Shown here piece after piece: positions 1 through 9,048 of a stretch of 64,000 nt of DNA. The stretch is taken from assembly GCA_016720145.1 (NCBI GenBank), contig JADJXV010000013.1:53254-117253 (forward strand), in the 5' to 3' direction. A program made the position numbers and the translations under genes. The notes beneath the pieces are model-generated. The model was not told the DNA's origin, did no database searches, and saw nothing but the letters and a program-made list of their open reading frames with translations. How positions within the stretch are numbered: position 1 is the first letter of the stretch; each line of letters opens with the position of its first letter. The stretch is from Ignavibacteria bacterium (GTDB lineage Bacteria > Bacteroidota > Ignavibacteria > Kapaibacteriales > UBA961).

Positions 1-325
1 TTAAACTCTTTTGAATAAAGCTCAAAAAGACATGCATTTTAAAATGGCAAGTCTGAATTTCAACTCTGCTCAATACTATGAAAATTGTCAATTCTTTATT
101 TGCCTTTGTGTCATTTGGTATAATTGGCTGGAATAAATACATTGAAACGACTGCATGAAAAGTACTTCGTTCCATAGATTTCTAGGTAAGAATTTTGATC
201 AAAATTAATGGTGACCCTTGATCAAATACACTCCGGGTTGTACATATCTCAGAATTTCAGGAATATGTAATCGTGTTTATTTATAAGGTGTATGGTGAGC
301 AATGCGGATGGGAAATTACTTCTTA
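1..325. other. Left edge, no gene seen
   Basis: AT-rich sequence with stops in all frames that I followed; no convincing coding region, hairpin or repeat was found. It lies downstream of the leftmost minus-strand gene and could hold its terminator, but none is obvious. Confidence 0.5.
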
Positions 326-691
326 TCACTTTTTCTTAGAGGGTTTCGGTTTCAAAGTTTTGGCATATTCAAAGCTTATGTTCAAATAATGCAGAAGTAG
401 GATTGTATTTTCCAATAATGATTCAGGAACTACCACATATTCCTTCAATGTCACACCATGCTGAACAGATAGTCTTGCCTCGAAGGTATTCATGAAATCT
501 AATCTTTCTTTTTCAGGTAATCTGATGTTTATTGTTCCATCTTTTGAAAAAAAAGTAAACATATTGCCATTGACCGATGTGTAGGGGAGAGTGGCTCCTT
601 TCCGATCAATTTCTGAATTCATTCCAATCATATTGTCGTAATGGAGTAATTTATCCGGTGGAAGACTTTGTTTGTCGTAGTTCGAAGTCAT
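326..691 (-). CDS. TfoX/Sxy N-terminal-domain-like protein
   Basis: A 121-residue cytosolic protein. The segment RKGATLPYTSVNGNMFTFF near residues 31-49, the LPEKERLDF stretch and a C-terminus ending LKPKPSKKK match a family of small proteins related to the TfoX/Sxy N-terminal domain that is common in soil and sludge bacteria; the biochemical function of that family is not known to me. The ATG at 691 is preceded by an AAGGAT ribosome-binding site seven bases upstream, which fixes the start. It is the last of a run of small same-strand genes with unrelated functions. No signal peptide or membrane segment is visible. Family assignment is from recognised sequence pattern; any role in competence would be over-reading. 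Confidence 0.75.
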   Translation of the reverse strand: MTSNYDKQSLPPDKLLHYDNMIGMNSEIDRKGATLPYTSVNGNMFTFFSKDGTINIRLPEKERLDFMNTFEARLSVQHGVTLKEYVVVPESLLENTILLLHYLNISFEYAKTLKPKPSKKK

Positions 692-809
692 TATTTGATC
701 CTTCGATTGTTATGGGTTCAATGAGGTTAGTTATACCTCATGCAAATCTACTAGTAAAGCAGTTGTATTCTATTATTTACCTATTCACAAAAAGCTTCCA
801 AATATCCAA

Positions 810-1172
810 TCACCCACGCAGAATTTTCTCCATTTTCCTGCCTTTTGCTAATTCATCAACTAATTTATCCAAATACCGGACTTGCTGGGTTAGGGGATTC
901 GGGATATCCTCCACACGATATCCACAAATTACACCCGTTATAATCTTGGCATTGGTGTGGAGAGAAGCCATTTGGAAGAAAGTCTCGAAGGTTACTTTTT
1001 CAGTAATTAACTCCTGTATCCTTTTGTTGTCAAAGGCGGTAAGCCACTTTATTACTTGATGAAGTTCTTCTATTGTTCTGCCTTTTTTTTCGATTTTTGC
1101 CACATAGAGCGGATACACGGTTGCGAAGGTCATTGATGCGAACCGAGCATCGTGTGAGATTGAATTTTTCAT
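810..1172 (-). CDS. DUF2200 family protein
   Basis: A 120-residue protein spanning the whole DUF2200 family. Visible hallmarks are the N-terminal SMTFATVYPLYVAKIEKKGR segment, a central ITGVICGYRVEDI stretch and the ending RYLDKLVDELAKGRKMEKIL, all highly characteristic. The function of DUF2200 is unknown; the proteins are small, cytosolic and typically found as single accessory genes. The gene starts 28 bases after the stop of the membrane-protein gene at 1201-1581 on the same strand, so the two may be co-transcribed. Length is normal for the family and no frame break is seen. Confidence 0.88.
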   Translation of the reverse strand: MKNSISHDARFASMTFATVYPLYVAKIEKKGRTIEELHQVIKWLTAFDNKRIQELITEKVTFETFFQMASLHTNAKIITGVICGYRVEDIPNPLTQQVRYLDKLVDELAKGRKMEKILRG

Positions 1173-1200
1173 CCTGATATGGTAGTGTTAAACCAACAAT

Positions 1201-1581
1201 TCATCTTTTTTTATTAATTGCAAATATCATTGCAGCACAAATAAAAGTCATGACAGAAGCAGCGATCATCATTGAATTTTCATTTTGTTTAATTCCTATA
1301 AAAAATTCGCCAACCACTAATACTAAAAAGAAGATATAGGTAATTGTCAGCATAGGAATTGATTTTTTGAGTGTAGCGTACCCAAATATAACACCGAGGG
1401 CAAATTGTCTGGCAGCCAACATGTAAACTAAGAAATTAACACCCTTTGCTGTTAGGTCAACATTATCCAACGCCGACTGCGGAGTGATGCATAATGATAC
1501 ACTAACCACAAGCTCAAGAATTGCAAAAAATCCGGACACAATAAGTATCCATTTGGGTAATGTTTTTTGTGCTTCTGTCAT
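1201..1581 (-). CDS. Small four-helix membrane protein
   Basis: A 126-residue inner-membrane protein with four predicted hydrophobic helices at about residues 11-33, 47-68, 77-97 and 105-121, and a basic tail (NKKR). I do not recognise the family with certainty; the layout resembles DUF4345-like small membrane proteins. A GGAAAGA ribosome-binding site lies 8-10 bases before the ATG at 1581. It sits 28 bases upstream of the DUF2200 gene, which it may share a transcript with. No catalytic motif is visible. Confidence 0.7.
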   Translation of the reverse strand: MTEAQKTLPKWILIVSGFFAILELVVSVSLCITPQSALDNVDLTAKGVNFLVYMLAARQFALGVIFGYATLKKSIPMLTITYIFFLVLVVGEFFIGIKQNENSMMIAASVMTFICAAMIFAINKKR

Positions 1582-1630
1582 ACATTAATCTTTCCGTAGT
1601 TCTATAAAATTGAATTGATTATGATTTTGA

Positions 1631-1655
1631 TTTTCACTTTCACTTTCACTTTCAC
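1631..1655. repeat. Hexanucleotide microsatellite
   Basis: About three and a half copies of a TTTCAC unit in the spacer upstream of the membrane-protein gene at 1201-1581. Such a tract between promoter and start could vary in copy number, but no direct sign of phase variation is visible. Confidence 0.7.
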
Positions 1656-1764
1656 AATTAATGGATGGGTATTCTTCTCCTGCATCTATTAACATTGGAT
1701 TTATATTCTAACTCTAGAATTGTACCATTCGCTGCAATATATGAACGTATAAATACACCAATAT

Positions 1765-2205
1765 TTAACTCTCTTTATTAGCCATTAACCATTCTGAATA
1801 CAAAGTATCTTCCGGTACGTCAGTCGGACTTTCAAAATGGATAGAATAACCGTTTGGATCTGTAATTTCCACAACCCATAAATTATTGCCTACTACGGGT
1901 TCTAATGGCATCAGTCCACGTTCCATGATTTGGTTATAGATTGTGAGTGCATCCTCACACATAAAATATACACTTACTCCCTCCCCTAATTTAACTTTTG
2001 GCGTTTGACTATACTCTTGCAGCATAATTGAAGCTTTACCGAGCTGAAGCGAACACCATACAATCTTTCCGTTTGGTTCCCATTTGTTTTTCAATTCAAA
2101 ACCTAATCCATCCATATAGAAAATGAGCGACTTTTCCATGTTAAGGACCCAGAAAAACGGAACAGCTTGTTTAACGTTTGGGTTTTGATTTGTATCATTG
2201 CTCAT
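1765..2205 (-). CDS. VOC superfamily (glyoxalase/bleomycin-resistance fold) protein
   Basis: A 146-residue protein with the vicinal-oxygen-chelate fold signature: paired beta-alpha-beta-beta-beta halves, N-terminal KQAVPFFWVLNMEKSLIFY and C-terminal ITDPNGYSIHFESPTDVPED. The DPNG-Y-I-FESP ending is typical of glyoxalase-like and bleomycin-resistance-like members. Substrate cannot be told from sequence. Metal-ligand positions are not securely assignable; the C-terminal glutamate of FESP is the usual ligand. An AAAGGAT ribosome-binding site lies upstream of the ATG at 2205. It stands alone between other accessory genes of the same strand. Confidence 0.85.
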   Translation of the reverse strand: MSNDTNQNPNVKQAVPFFWVLNMEKSLIFYMDGLGFELKNKWEPNGKIVWCSLQLGKASIMLQEYSQTPKVKLGEGVSVYFMCEDALTIYNQIMERGLMPLEPVVGNNLWVVEITDPNGYSIHFESPTDVPEDTLYSEWLMANKES

Positions 2206-2382
2206 AGTATAAATCCTTTCACTTGTTGATCTTATAACATACCGGATTTCTTCGTTTTAATGTTGTCAGTTATAATTAATACCACAGTGTAGTGACTGTG
2301 TGGTAAGAACGCATTAAAGAATAAAAGCTCATTACGTGAACTGAACTTTGTGTAATAGCAAATCATCAAATGATTACAAACC

Positions 2383-2844
2383 TCACTTGAAATTGATTTT
2401 TTGTGCTGTAAGTCCGACCGAGTACTTGGCTTCGTTTTTGTCAACCACAAATGGCTTTAGCTTATTACATTCTTCGGGTGTGTCGAAGAGCATTTTAAAA
2501 ACAAGTTTTGTCTTCATGTCCGGCACTTCTTCAAAAGTAGCAACTACTTGAAAAATAGGTTTAGAATGTCTTTTCCATGCAATCAGTGATGGTGAATCTA
2601 TTTGGATAAACTCACATTCATTCTTGTAATTTCCTTTGTCGGGTCCGTGCATAATAAAGCTCCATTTTCCGCCGACTCGAAAGTCAAACTCATGGAAAGT
2701 ATTGGTAAATCCTTTCGGTCCCCACCAATTTTTAAGATGATTGGGGGCAGACCAAGCACGAAAAACGAGTTCTCTTGGAAAATTGAAAATCCTGAAATTT
2801 ACAATTTCAGATTCAGGTGTCGTTGGAATAATATCTGTTTTCAT
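2383..2844 (-). CDS. SRPBCC / AHSA1 (Aha1-type) domain protein
   Basis: A 153-residue START-like helix-grip protein. The motif FPRELVFRAWSAPNHLKNWW followed by GPKGFTNTF and FDFRVGGKWSFIMHGPDG-like residues is diagnostic of the bacterial AHSA1 (SRPBCC) group, which binds hydrophobic ligands of unknown identity. The last dozen residues differ from the usual family ending (typically a NEENFDRLE-like helix), so a small frame shift near 2400-2430 is possible but not provable here. It is a single accessory gene; downstream of its neighbour at 3130 lies a degenerate copy of the local repeat. Confidence 0.85.
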   Translation of the reverse strand: MKTDIIPTTPESEIVNFRIFNFPRELVFRAWSAPNHLKNWWGPKGFTNTFHEFDFRVGGKWSFIMHGPDKGNYKNECEFIQIDSPSLIAWKRHSKPIFQVVATFEEVPDMKTKLVFKMLFDTPEECNKLKPFVVDKNEAKYSVGLTAQKINFK

Positions 2845-2900
2845 ACTAGATTTTTTTTGCTCTGATATTTAGTTGATTGTATTATCTGTTCTGTTATTTG

Positions 2901-3073
2901 TGTCCCGTCAGACATTATAACTGATGCAATTACATGCTGAATTATCACTCGCTATGCATACGAACTATATCCAATCCCATAAGTAAGTTCAGTTAATTTT
3001 TCGACTGAAGATAAGCAAATCTTCCATCAATTTGTGTAGATGGTCATTTAGAACAACCGACTCGTCCGGAAAT
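2901..3073. repeat. Degenerate copy (D) of the accessory-region repeat
   Basis: The left end (TGTCCCGTCAGA... then GCAATTACATGCTGAAT, 2901-2943) and right end (CAACCGACTCGTCCGGAAAT, about 3054-3073) resemble the ends of the three clear repeat copies at 6841, 8209 and 9049; the middle has diverged. Like the others it lies just downstream of a minus-strand accessory gene (DUF1801, stop at 3130). Confidence 0.45.
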
Positions 3074-3129
3074 CACATTTATCATGGGCACCATTGCTGA
3101 GACAATTGCATTGTGATGTTATAATTAAT

Positions 3130-3576
3130 TTAATTATTTATTTTTATCTCTTTTATCTCATACTTTGATTGTAAATAATTAATCGTTTCACGCATGAGAT
3201 TCTTGAGCTCATTTTGGTCTATGTCAGAAAGCTTTTTTACGTAGATACAAGCTTTGCCCATTGTAAACTTCCCGAGGTTGTTCAGTAAGTATTTGTGTTT
3301 TTCGCTTCCTGAATATACATAGAGAGAAATAGCAGCTTTACGTGGTGAAAAGCCGACGAGAGGCCAATCTCCCTCTTGCTTACTTCTGTCAGACTTGTAA
3401 TGAAAACATCCAAATCCGATAATAGTTAGTCCCCACATTTTGGGTTCGTAGCCGGTAAACTCTTGCATTAGTTGAAGTAATTCAAAGCTGTCTTTGCGTC
3501 TTTGTTCAGTAACCGCAAACGTGTTGATAAATTCATGAACATCAACTTCTGTTTGTTTTGTTTTTATAGCTGCCAT
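3130..3576 (-). CDS. DUF1801 domain protein (YdhG-like)
   Basis: A 148-residue cytosolic protein that matches DUF1801: the segments EQRRKDSFELLQLMQEFTGY, PKMWGLTIIGFGCFHYK and WPLVGFSPRKAAISLYVY are typical. Members have an iron-chaperone-like (frataxin-like) fold but their function is unsettled. Length is normal for a single-domain member. It belongs to the run of solitary minus-strand genes and is followed by the degenerate repeat copy D. Confidence 0.88.
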   Translation of the reverse strand: MAAIKTKQTEVDVHEFINTFAVTEQRRKDSFELLQLMQEFTGYEPKMWGLTIIGFGCFHYKSDRSKQEGDWPLVGFSPRKAAISLYVYSGSEKHKYLLNNLGKFTMGKACIYVKKLSDIDQNELKNLMRETINYLQSKYEIKEIKINN

Positions 3577-3753
3577 TTCGGTAATAAATGTTTGAAGAGA
3601 ATATTAATAAAAAGTCAAATTGTAGATTGAGTATGTTTTGAGAATACACTGAAATAAAGATAGTCATTGAATTAGAATCGTTTATGACAATTTTTAATGA
3701 TTCTATCACACCTTTAGAGGCGTTCGTTTCTTATCTATAGTGGTCATACATTG

Positions 3754-4680
3754 TCAATCAATATTGTAATACTTCAAAACCCTCAATGCTCTTAACGTAT
3801 TCCAACGGCTTGGCTTACCTGCCTGTTCCATTTCAAAATGAGTTTGCCCGGGGTGTTTTGAAGCCAGCTTCCATACACCATCCTTCGTCTTTTTCTTGAG
3901 AAGTGCTTCGAAGGCATCACTCATTCTAGTGTCATACTGTACATTGGCAAGCTGAAAGTAATCCAATGCGCGTAATATATCGTAATACCAACGTCCGGGA
4001 TAGCACAATTTCAAAAAACGGGGGCTAATGATATTACCTGTCTTGTCCGAGCGAAATAATCTATGCAGAAGAATAAATTCCTGCGACTCGGTTTTTACCT
4101 TTTCGAGCTCTTGTAATCTATAAGTATTTCCATTTCTTACATATTCATTAATTCCTTCAAGTACAGATAGTGTTGAGTGTAACGAACTATGCACTGCACC
4201 CGTAGAATTTGACCGACAATTGAACCCTCCATCTCCCATTTTTTCAGCAAGCAAGAAATCGATGATGGATGTTAAATCATCCTGAGAAGTACCAAAATAA
4301 GCTGCGTAATTCAATGCCATACCACTGACACACACATCACATCTTTGATCGCTGCTTCTGGGAAGAATGCCTCCGTCTTTACCTTTTTCAAATGCCATCA
4401 CTTTATTGATAGTATCTTTTATTGGTTTACATGCAGGTGAAATATTAAGATTCTTTAAATCAAGTAAAGTATAATGAGTAGAGATCCATTTTGGTTGATA
4501 AAAGCGTTGTCCCCAATGACCATCTTGTTTTCTCAGCGAAAGAAATTTTGCTCCCCAACCTTCGTGTTCAATTTCATTTCTCAGATTTAATTTTTCAGTG
4601 TCCAATAAGTCGCGATACGTCTGATATTGAATCGACACATCTCCCTCAAGCAACCACGTAATTATATGTTCGTTGGTCAT
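3754..4680 (-). CDS. Alpha/alpha-toroid protein (prenyltransferase/squalene-cyclase-like fold)
   Basis: A protein of 308 residues when started at the ATG at 4680, which has an AAAGGAT site just upstream; a longer reading to 4770 is possible but less likely. Sequence shows repeated helical units with RKQDGHWG, KGKDGGILPRSS, KMGDGGFNCR and KTKDGVWKL motifs: the glycine-rich QW-like turns of terpenoid cyclase / prenyltransferase toroids. The catalytic DXDD of squalene-hopene cyclases is not visible, so an enzymatic cyclase role is doubtful. Proteins of this type in Bacteroidota are usually annotated only by fold. No signal peptide. Single accessory gene. Confidence 0.75.
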   Translation of the reverse strand: MTNEHIITWLLEGDVSIQYQTYRDLLDTEKLNLRNEIEHEGWGAKFLSLRKQDGHWGQRFYQPKWISTHYTLLDLKNLNISPACKPIKDTINKVMAFEKGKDGGILPRSSDQRCDVCVSGMALNYAAYFGTSQDDLTSIIDFLLAEKMGDGGFNCRSNSTGAVHSSLHSTLSVLEGINEYVRNGNTYRLQELEKVKTESQEFILLHRLFRSDKTGNIISPRFLKLCYPGRWYYDILRALDYFQLANVQYDTRMSDAFEALLKKKTKDGVWKLASKHPGQTHFEMEQAGKPSRWNTLRALRVLKYYNID

Positions 4681-4886
4681 ACTATCTATCCTTTTGAGTA
4701 TTATACCAAATGTTAATTTCTTGCCGAATAAACACTTGGGAAACATTCCTGCAATTTTCAATTCCTTCAAAGTGCAAAATTACGATTTCACAGGAAGACG
4801 AACAACCGTTTCATTAGTATGTAGTTACGGATGGTAGGTTCATGAAATAGTATAGGAATTAATTTACAAGTAAATTATCGAACACC

Positions 4887-5590
4887 TTACACATTTACTC
4901 CAAAGAAATAACCTACCAAAGCTGATAAGCCCATGGCAATAGATCCCCAAATCGTAATACGTACAATAGCTTTCTGTACGCTCGAACCTTCTGTTTTTGC
5001 TGAAGTTGTGCCTAATACGACGAGAAAAATTATGGTGAAACCATATAGCCAGTATTCCATTCCTTTTACGGGTGCAAAGAGTACTACCAAAAGCGGCAAT
5101 ACACCACCCACCGTGAACGAGGCGCCCGATGCAATGGCAGCTTGGATGGGATGTGCTTGGCTGATTTCATTGATACCTAATTCGTCTCTACTGTGCGTTG
5201 CAAGTGCGTCTTTTTCTGTCAATTCAATTGCTACTTGTCTTGCTGTTTCTGCGGTTAGTCCTCGTTTTTCATAGATTTGAGCTAATAGATTCAACTCTTC
5301 TTCCGGCTTTTCTTTGAGCTCCAGTATTTCTCGTTCAATGTCAGCTTTTTCAGTGTCAGTTTGTGAGCTTACCGACACATATTCACCTGCAGCCATCGAT
5401 AATGCTCCGGCTACTAGTCCGGCTAATGTAGCAAGTACAATGGGTTCACGTGAGACACTTGCTGCTGCAACGCCGATAGCAAGACTTGAAATAGAAATTA
5501 TGCCATCGTTTGCGCCTAACACGGCTGCTCTCGTAACCAATTACTTCTGTGAATATAATGGTTATCTAAATAATTGTCAATGGTAAGCAT
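4887..5590 (-). CDS. VIT1/CCC1 family iron/manganese transporter (frameshifted)
   Basis: Inner-membrane transporter of the vacuolar-iron-transporter family. The continuous part (4887-5540) carries AAVLGANDGIISISSLAIGV, the ferritin-like cytosolic insert with acidic residues and LSMAAGEYVSVSSQTDTEKA, and the C-terminal helix pairs. It opens on a stop in its own frame. In the adjacent frame upstream the expected N-terminus is present, from an ATG at 5590 through NHYIHRSNWLR, so the gene is 4887-5590 with a two-base GA duplication (or equivalent indel) near 5530. With that removed the protein is about 233 residues, normal for the family. Either a recent break or a sequence error. Confidence 0.88.
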
Positions 5591-5727
5591 TTGATTTGTG
5601 GTTAATGTTTTATAAAGTTTGACTCAATAGTTGAGCGCTAATGAAGGGAAAGGTCACCCCGATGCGGCTAGATGTTATTTCAAACATATACATTCCACAA
5701 CCATGTCACCACAAAGGGTTAAGTAAA

Positions 5728-5809
5728 TGTAGCCCCATCGGGGCGTCCTGTTTGTAGAGATGTGCTTCCTCCCACGATTGTGTAGCCCCATCGGGGCGAC
5801 CTGTTTATA
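5728..5809. repeat. Two copies of a 29-bp GCCCC-hairpin repeat
   Basis: Copies at 5728-5756 and 5781-5809 differ at two positions. Each holds the palindrome GCCCCATCGGGGC followed by a CCTGTTT tail. A related palindrome with a different loop is at 62195-62232. The element lies in the 329-base gene-free stretch between the transporter and the DUF6265-YciI gene; a partial GC-rich relative (CACCCCGATGCGG) is seen near 5656. Function unknown; candidates are REP-like elements or transcript-processing hairpins. Confidence 0.75.
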
Positions 5810-5919
5810 CTTCTGTCCTGTCATTATCTAAACCATTCATCTACTATTTGCCAAATAGACACTTGCTGAATAAGAAAATGGTCAATCATTGACTGAATTG
5901 TTTATCAAATTCTAATACT

Positions 5920-6780
5920 TTATGGTTTTACTTTCCAAATTTTGTCAGATGCATCCAAATACTCAGGCAATGCTGCCGAACCGAACCAGTTATACAACTC
6001 ATAGTCGAGCAGTCCTTCTTTGATAGCCGTGTCGTTCTGTAATAAGCTTTTTGCTTCCTCGATAGTCTTTACATTAAGTATGAATATTCCTCGGTAGGTT
6101 TTGTCGTTTTTACCAAGCGGTCCTGCAACGATCATTTTTCCTTCCTTGACCAACAGATTAATATTCTCCATGTGCCCACGAAAGCTATTATTTATCAATG
6201 TCTTATCGGTGGTTAGATTTGTCCCTGTTTTGAGTAGAACTAATACATATCCTTTCATTCCATAGTCATCACCACCTAATTTTTGCGCTAATACGGGGTT
6301 GTAATTCTGATTCTTTACCATTGTATCGTTGATAGGTTTTGAGGGTACTTGCTTGTGCATGGTGAATGAAAAACCTTTCTTCCCACCATCGGAAACTTGA
6401 ACATACATTTCAGTATCGCTTTTCTTGTGATACGCAATCTTTTTTGGGAAGTCGTGGAGAGGATTCTCAAAGGAATACACGCTGTCGGTCTTCGTGAGAA
6501 TAAACGGTATGGGCTTGCCCTGATTTTGGCGGAGTACGGAGGCAGAATAGGTGATGACTGAAGAAAGCTCCGCTACCTCAAGATATTCAGAAACAATCAT
6601 TTGCCCGTTTTTCATCGAATAGGAAAATCCGCGAAGCGAACTTTCGTTCAGCTTGTCCCACCGTTCGTATTGTTCTTTATTCTCGACTTTCCATGTCCCT
6701 TCCAAAAAGCCGGGAAAGCTTGATTGAGCGAATGTCGTGTCCATGGTAAAAAGAAGTAGGAGTGTTACAATGTATTTCAT
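5920..6780 (-). CDS. Exported DUF6265-like / YciI-like two-domain protein
   Basis: Start chosen at the ATG at 6780, which gives a clean signal peptide (MKYIVTLLLLFTMDTTFAQS) and a protein of 286 residues; a longer in-frame reading to 6852 would bury it. The first half, with FLEGTWKVENKEQYERW and LHDFPKKIAYHK, resembles DUF6265-type lipocalin-like domains. The second half, about residues 180-265, has the YciI ferredoxin-like pattern (YVLVLLKTG, GHMENINLLVKEGKMIVAGP, RGIFILNVKTIEEAKSLL). YciI domains are often enzymes or dimerisation modules, but here the protein is probably periplasmic and its role is unknown. Repeat copy A lies upstream of its start. Confidence 0.78.
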   Translation of the reverse strand: MKYIVTLLLLFTMDTTFAQSSFPGFLEGTWKVENKEQYERWDKLNESSLRGFSYSMKNGQMIVSEYLEVAELSSVITYSASVLRQNQGKPIPFILTKTDSVYSFENPLHDFPKKIAYHKKSDTEMYVQVSDGGKKGFSFTMHKQVPSKPINDTMVKNQNYNPVLAQKLGGDDYGMKGYVLVLLKTGTNLTTDKTLINNSFRGHMENINLLVKEGKMIVAGPLGKNDKTYRGIFILNVKTIEEAKSLLQNDTAIKEGLLDYELYNWFGSAALPEYLDASDKIWKVKP

Positions 6781-6840
6781 TGGGTATATAATATGTTGAT
6801 GTAAAATGTTGTAATTAGTCATAGTTAACTCACGTACTTT

Positions 6841-6957
6841 CAGGTGCTCCACCTGACGTCAAAAACCTGCCAAATAAACGTTTGTAGATGGGGTCAAGCA
6901 TACGTTTCATCGGTAAGTGTGTATGTTCGGTTGTAGTAACCGCCGGGACGGAGAAAT
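6841..6957. repeat. Accessory-region repeat, copy A
   Basis: About 117 bp that align with copies B and C: CAGGTG...CACCTGACGTCAA, a CTGCC-AATAAACG block, TTTCATCGGTAAGTGTGTATG, and a terminal hairpin GGTTGTAGTAACC followed by a GACGGAGAAAT end. It starts with the perfect palindrome CAGGTGCTCCACCTG. It lies between the stop of the TPR gene (7046) and the start of the next gene. Confidence 0.85.
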
Positions 6958-7045
6958 CGAATGAGCAGTCAAAAAACATACTTTATCCGATATGTTGAGG
7001 ACAGGCAGATTCTATACCGTTCAATCACTTACTCCTTTCATTCAG

Positions 7046-8060
7046 TTACTCGGTTCGTATATTATTTGCATGTAAAATTTCCTTGAATTTATCAAAATGA
7101 CCTGCTTCTTTCATTTTATGCATTATATCGTTGATCTGCGTTTCGGCATCAGTTCTGTACGGAGAATTTTGCGCGATATATAAATTATATGCTTTGCACA
7201 TATTATCAAGAGCTTTTTCATTATCATTCAGATAAATGAAATAGATACGACCGACTCCGTAATATACTTCAGGATCATTCGGATTGGTGAGTGCAATTTT
7301 CTTATACGCGTCAATAGCTTTATCATATTGTTTGATATGTTCATACACAATCGCAATGTTTTGGAGTGGTACTTGCCCTATTGGATCAATTTCCAATGAT
7401 TTATTATAGGCATACAGCGCTTTATTATAATCACCTAATTTTCTGTAACAGATGCCCACATTATCCCATGCAAATGCAAAATTTGAATCACTTTTTACTG
7501 CTTCTTCATAATATCCGACTGCTTTACTATAATTCTTGGTCCTTAGTTCATCATCACCTTTATTATAAAATTCAATTGCAATAGGATTTATCGAAAACGA
7601 TGAATTACTCATTGCATCATTTGCTGCTACTAAATTTTTCAAGGACTTACAGTTTTTCATCAAATAACGTTCAATTTCGTAGTAATCTTTTTTGTATGTA
7701 TCTGAATTTGGATCAATAACCAGAGGACCCTTATTCATCGTCACAGTTTTTTTACCATCCGGTGCTTTTTCTGCACCTTGTATCGCTTCTTTGATTGCAT
7801 CACCAATTCCCAAGAAGCTGGAGGAAACCATATACAACGCCATTTGATTTTTATACAATCATTATCTCGGCAGATACTTGCGACTGTAGTTTATTATACG
7901 AATGTAACGTATCAATGCATAAGCACGCATTGTCAGCCGCTTTCTTCATCATTAGCGTTACTGTCGAATCATTAAACGGGTTAGCATCTTTTTTTGAATC
8001 TTGTCCGAAGCAATGGTAACAGATGCATGTTGTCAGCAAAATCGTACAAAGTGTTTTCAT
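7046..8060 (-). CDS. Exported TPR-repeat protein (frameshifted)
   Basis: Two overlapping readings form one gene: an N-terminal piece from the ATG at 8060 with a signal peptide (MKTLCTILLTTCICYHCFGQ) and a KAADNACLCIDTLHSYNKL segment, and a C-terminal piece to 7046 with three or four TPR units (YNKGDDELRTKNYSKAVGYY, AWDNVGICYRKLGDYNKALY, LQNIAIVYEHIKQYDKAIDA). The join at about 7853-7870 needs two extra A residues, each in an A run, giving a 338-residue protein whose sequence across the join reads naturally. TPR proteins act as scaffolds; the partner is unknown. Probably periplasmic. Repeat copy A follows the gene. Confidence 0.75.
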
Positions 8061-8208
8061 GTGAGTATAATAAAAAGTGCATTAGCATCCCATCTAACCT
8101 AGAACAATACCAATTAGTTGCATTCTAGATCGATCTGGCTTTATATGTCGAGATTGTTATGTAGTCGAATTAATCGCCAAATTGCGCTACACATGAGGTC
8201 AATGTACA

Positions 8209-8368
8209 CGTCCCGTTAAGTACTACACCTTACGTCAATTTGAATGTCCCATCAGTTACTACACCTGATTTCAATTAACTGCCGAATAAACATCAGTTGA
8301 CGGAGTCAAGCAATCCTTTCATCGGTAAGTGTTTACGATCGATTGTAGCAACCGACCGGACGGGGAAT
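8209..8368. repeat. Accessory-region repeat, copy B
   Basis: About 160 bp. The left end has two diverged tandem copies of a roughly 33-bp unit (CGTCCCGTTAAGTACTACAC and TGTCCCATCAGTTACTACAC), then the conserved TGCCGAATAAACATCAGTTG block, TTTCATCGGTAAGTGTTTA, and the ATTGTAGCAACCGACCGGAC-GGGGAAT end. The outer ends are related as inverted repeats. It follows the GNAT gene (stop at 8420). Confidence 0.85.
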
Positions 8369-8419
8369 TTTGGCAACTACTTTTTAGATGAAGTTTTTAT
8401 TGATAATAGCCATATCGCT

Positions 8420-8947
8420 TCATAGTAACGTAGAAACTTCAAATTGCTTCACTATCTTTTTAGTCTCAGGATCATTAAATGATGTCTTGTACTTCCCATT
8501 GAATTTCTCAATGATTCTAAGTGAACCCCAATTGTCATCATCACAATTTATTAAAACTACATCCAAACCAATGTTTTTAGCTTCAGCTAAACCAAGTTTC
8601 AATATTTTTGTTCCATAACCCATCTTACGGTGAGTCGATTTAATTTCATAACCTATATGCCCTATCAATTGTAGAAAATCACTATCGACTCTATGACGAA
8701 TCCGAAAAACTCCTACAACTTCATCTCTTTCATCAATAAGCCAATAACTACTGCATGGAACCCGGTTTTCTGGTAGATTAACTCCTTCATGCGCCTCTTT
8801 TAACCGTAACAAGAACTCATCGAAGTTTTCTTCGGCAGTAGCATAGTGAACATACGACTCATATCCAGTAACCTTTACATCAAGTACAAAATCTAAAAAA
8901 GATGCTTTATAACTAACACTTGGCTCAATTAAACTAATATTCTGCAT
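8420..8947 (-). CDS. GNAT family N-acetyltransferase
   Basis: A 175-residue acetyltransferase that would transfer acetyl from acetyl-CoA to an amine substrate. The GNAT motif A is visible as GYEIKSTHRKMGYGTKILKL around residues 114-133, containing the R/Q-x-x-G-x-G/A pyrophosphate-binding loop (HRKMGYG), preceded by the strand VVGVFRIRHRV and followed by the LINCDDDNWGSLRIIEKF motif B helix. Substrate cannot be inferred. Length is complete. It is a solitary minus-strand gene with repeat copy B downstream and copy C upstream, the pattern shared by its neighbours. Confidence 0.9.
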   Translation of the reverse strand: MQNISLIEPSVSYKASFLDFVLDVKVTGYESYVHYATAEENFDEFLLRLKEAHEGVNLPENRVPCSSYWLIDERDEVVGVFRIRHRVDSDFLQLIGHIGYEIKSTHRKMGYGTKILKLGLAEAKNIGLDVVLINCDDDNWGSLRIIEKFNGKYKTSFNDPETKKIVKQFEVSTLL

Positions 8948-9048
8948 GCTTCTTTATCTCCAAGTTCTTCATGATACTACAGTTATAACAAACAGAAATG
9001 AATATTGTAATCGAACGTGCTGATATGGGAAACAAATTTTTCTTCCCT

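Noticed and set aside
577..1059. 160-residue plus-strand frame
   Set aside because: It is the opposite strand of the TfoX-like and DUF2200 genes, which have clear family matches.
2232..2450. 72-residue minus-strand frame at the end of the AHSA1 gene
   Set aside because: It could carry a shifted C-terminus of the AHSA1 protein, but the fit to the family ending is too weak to merge them.
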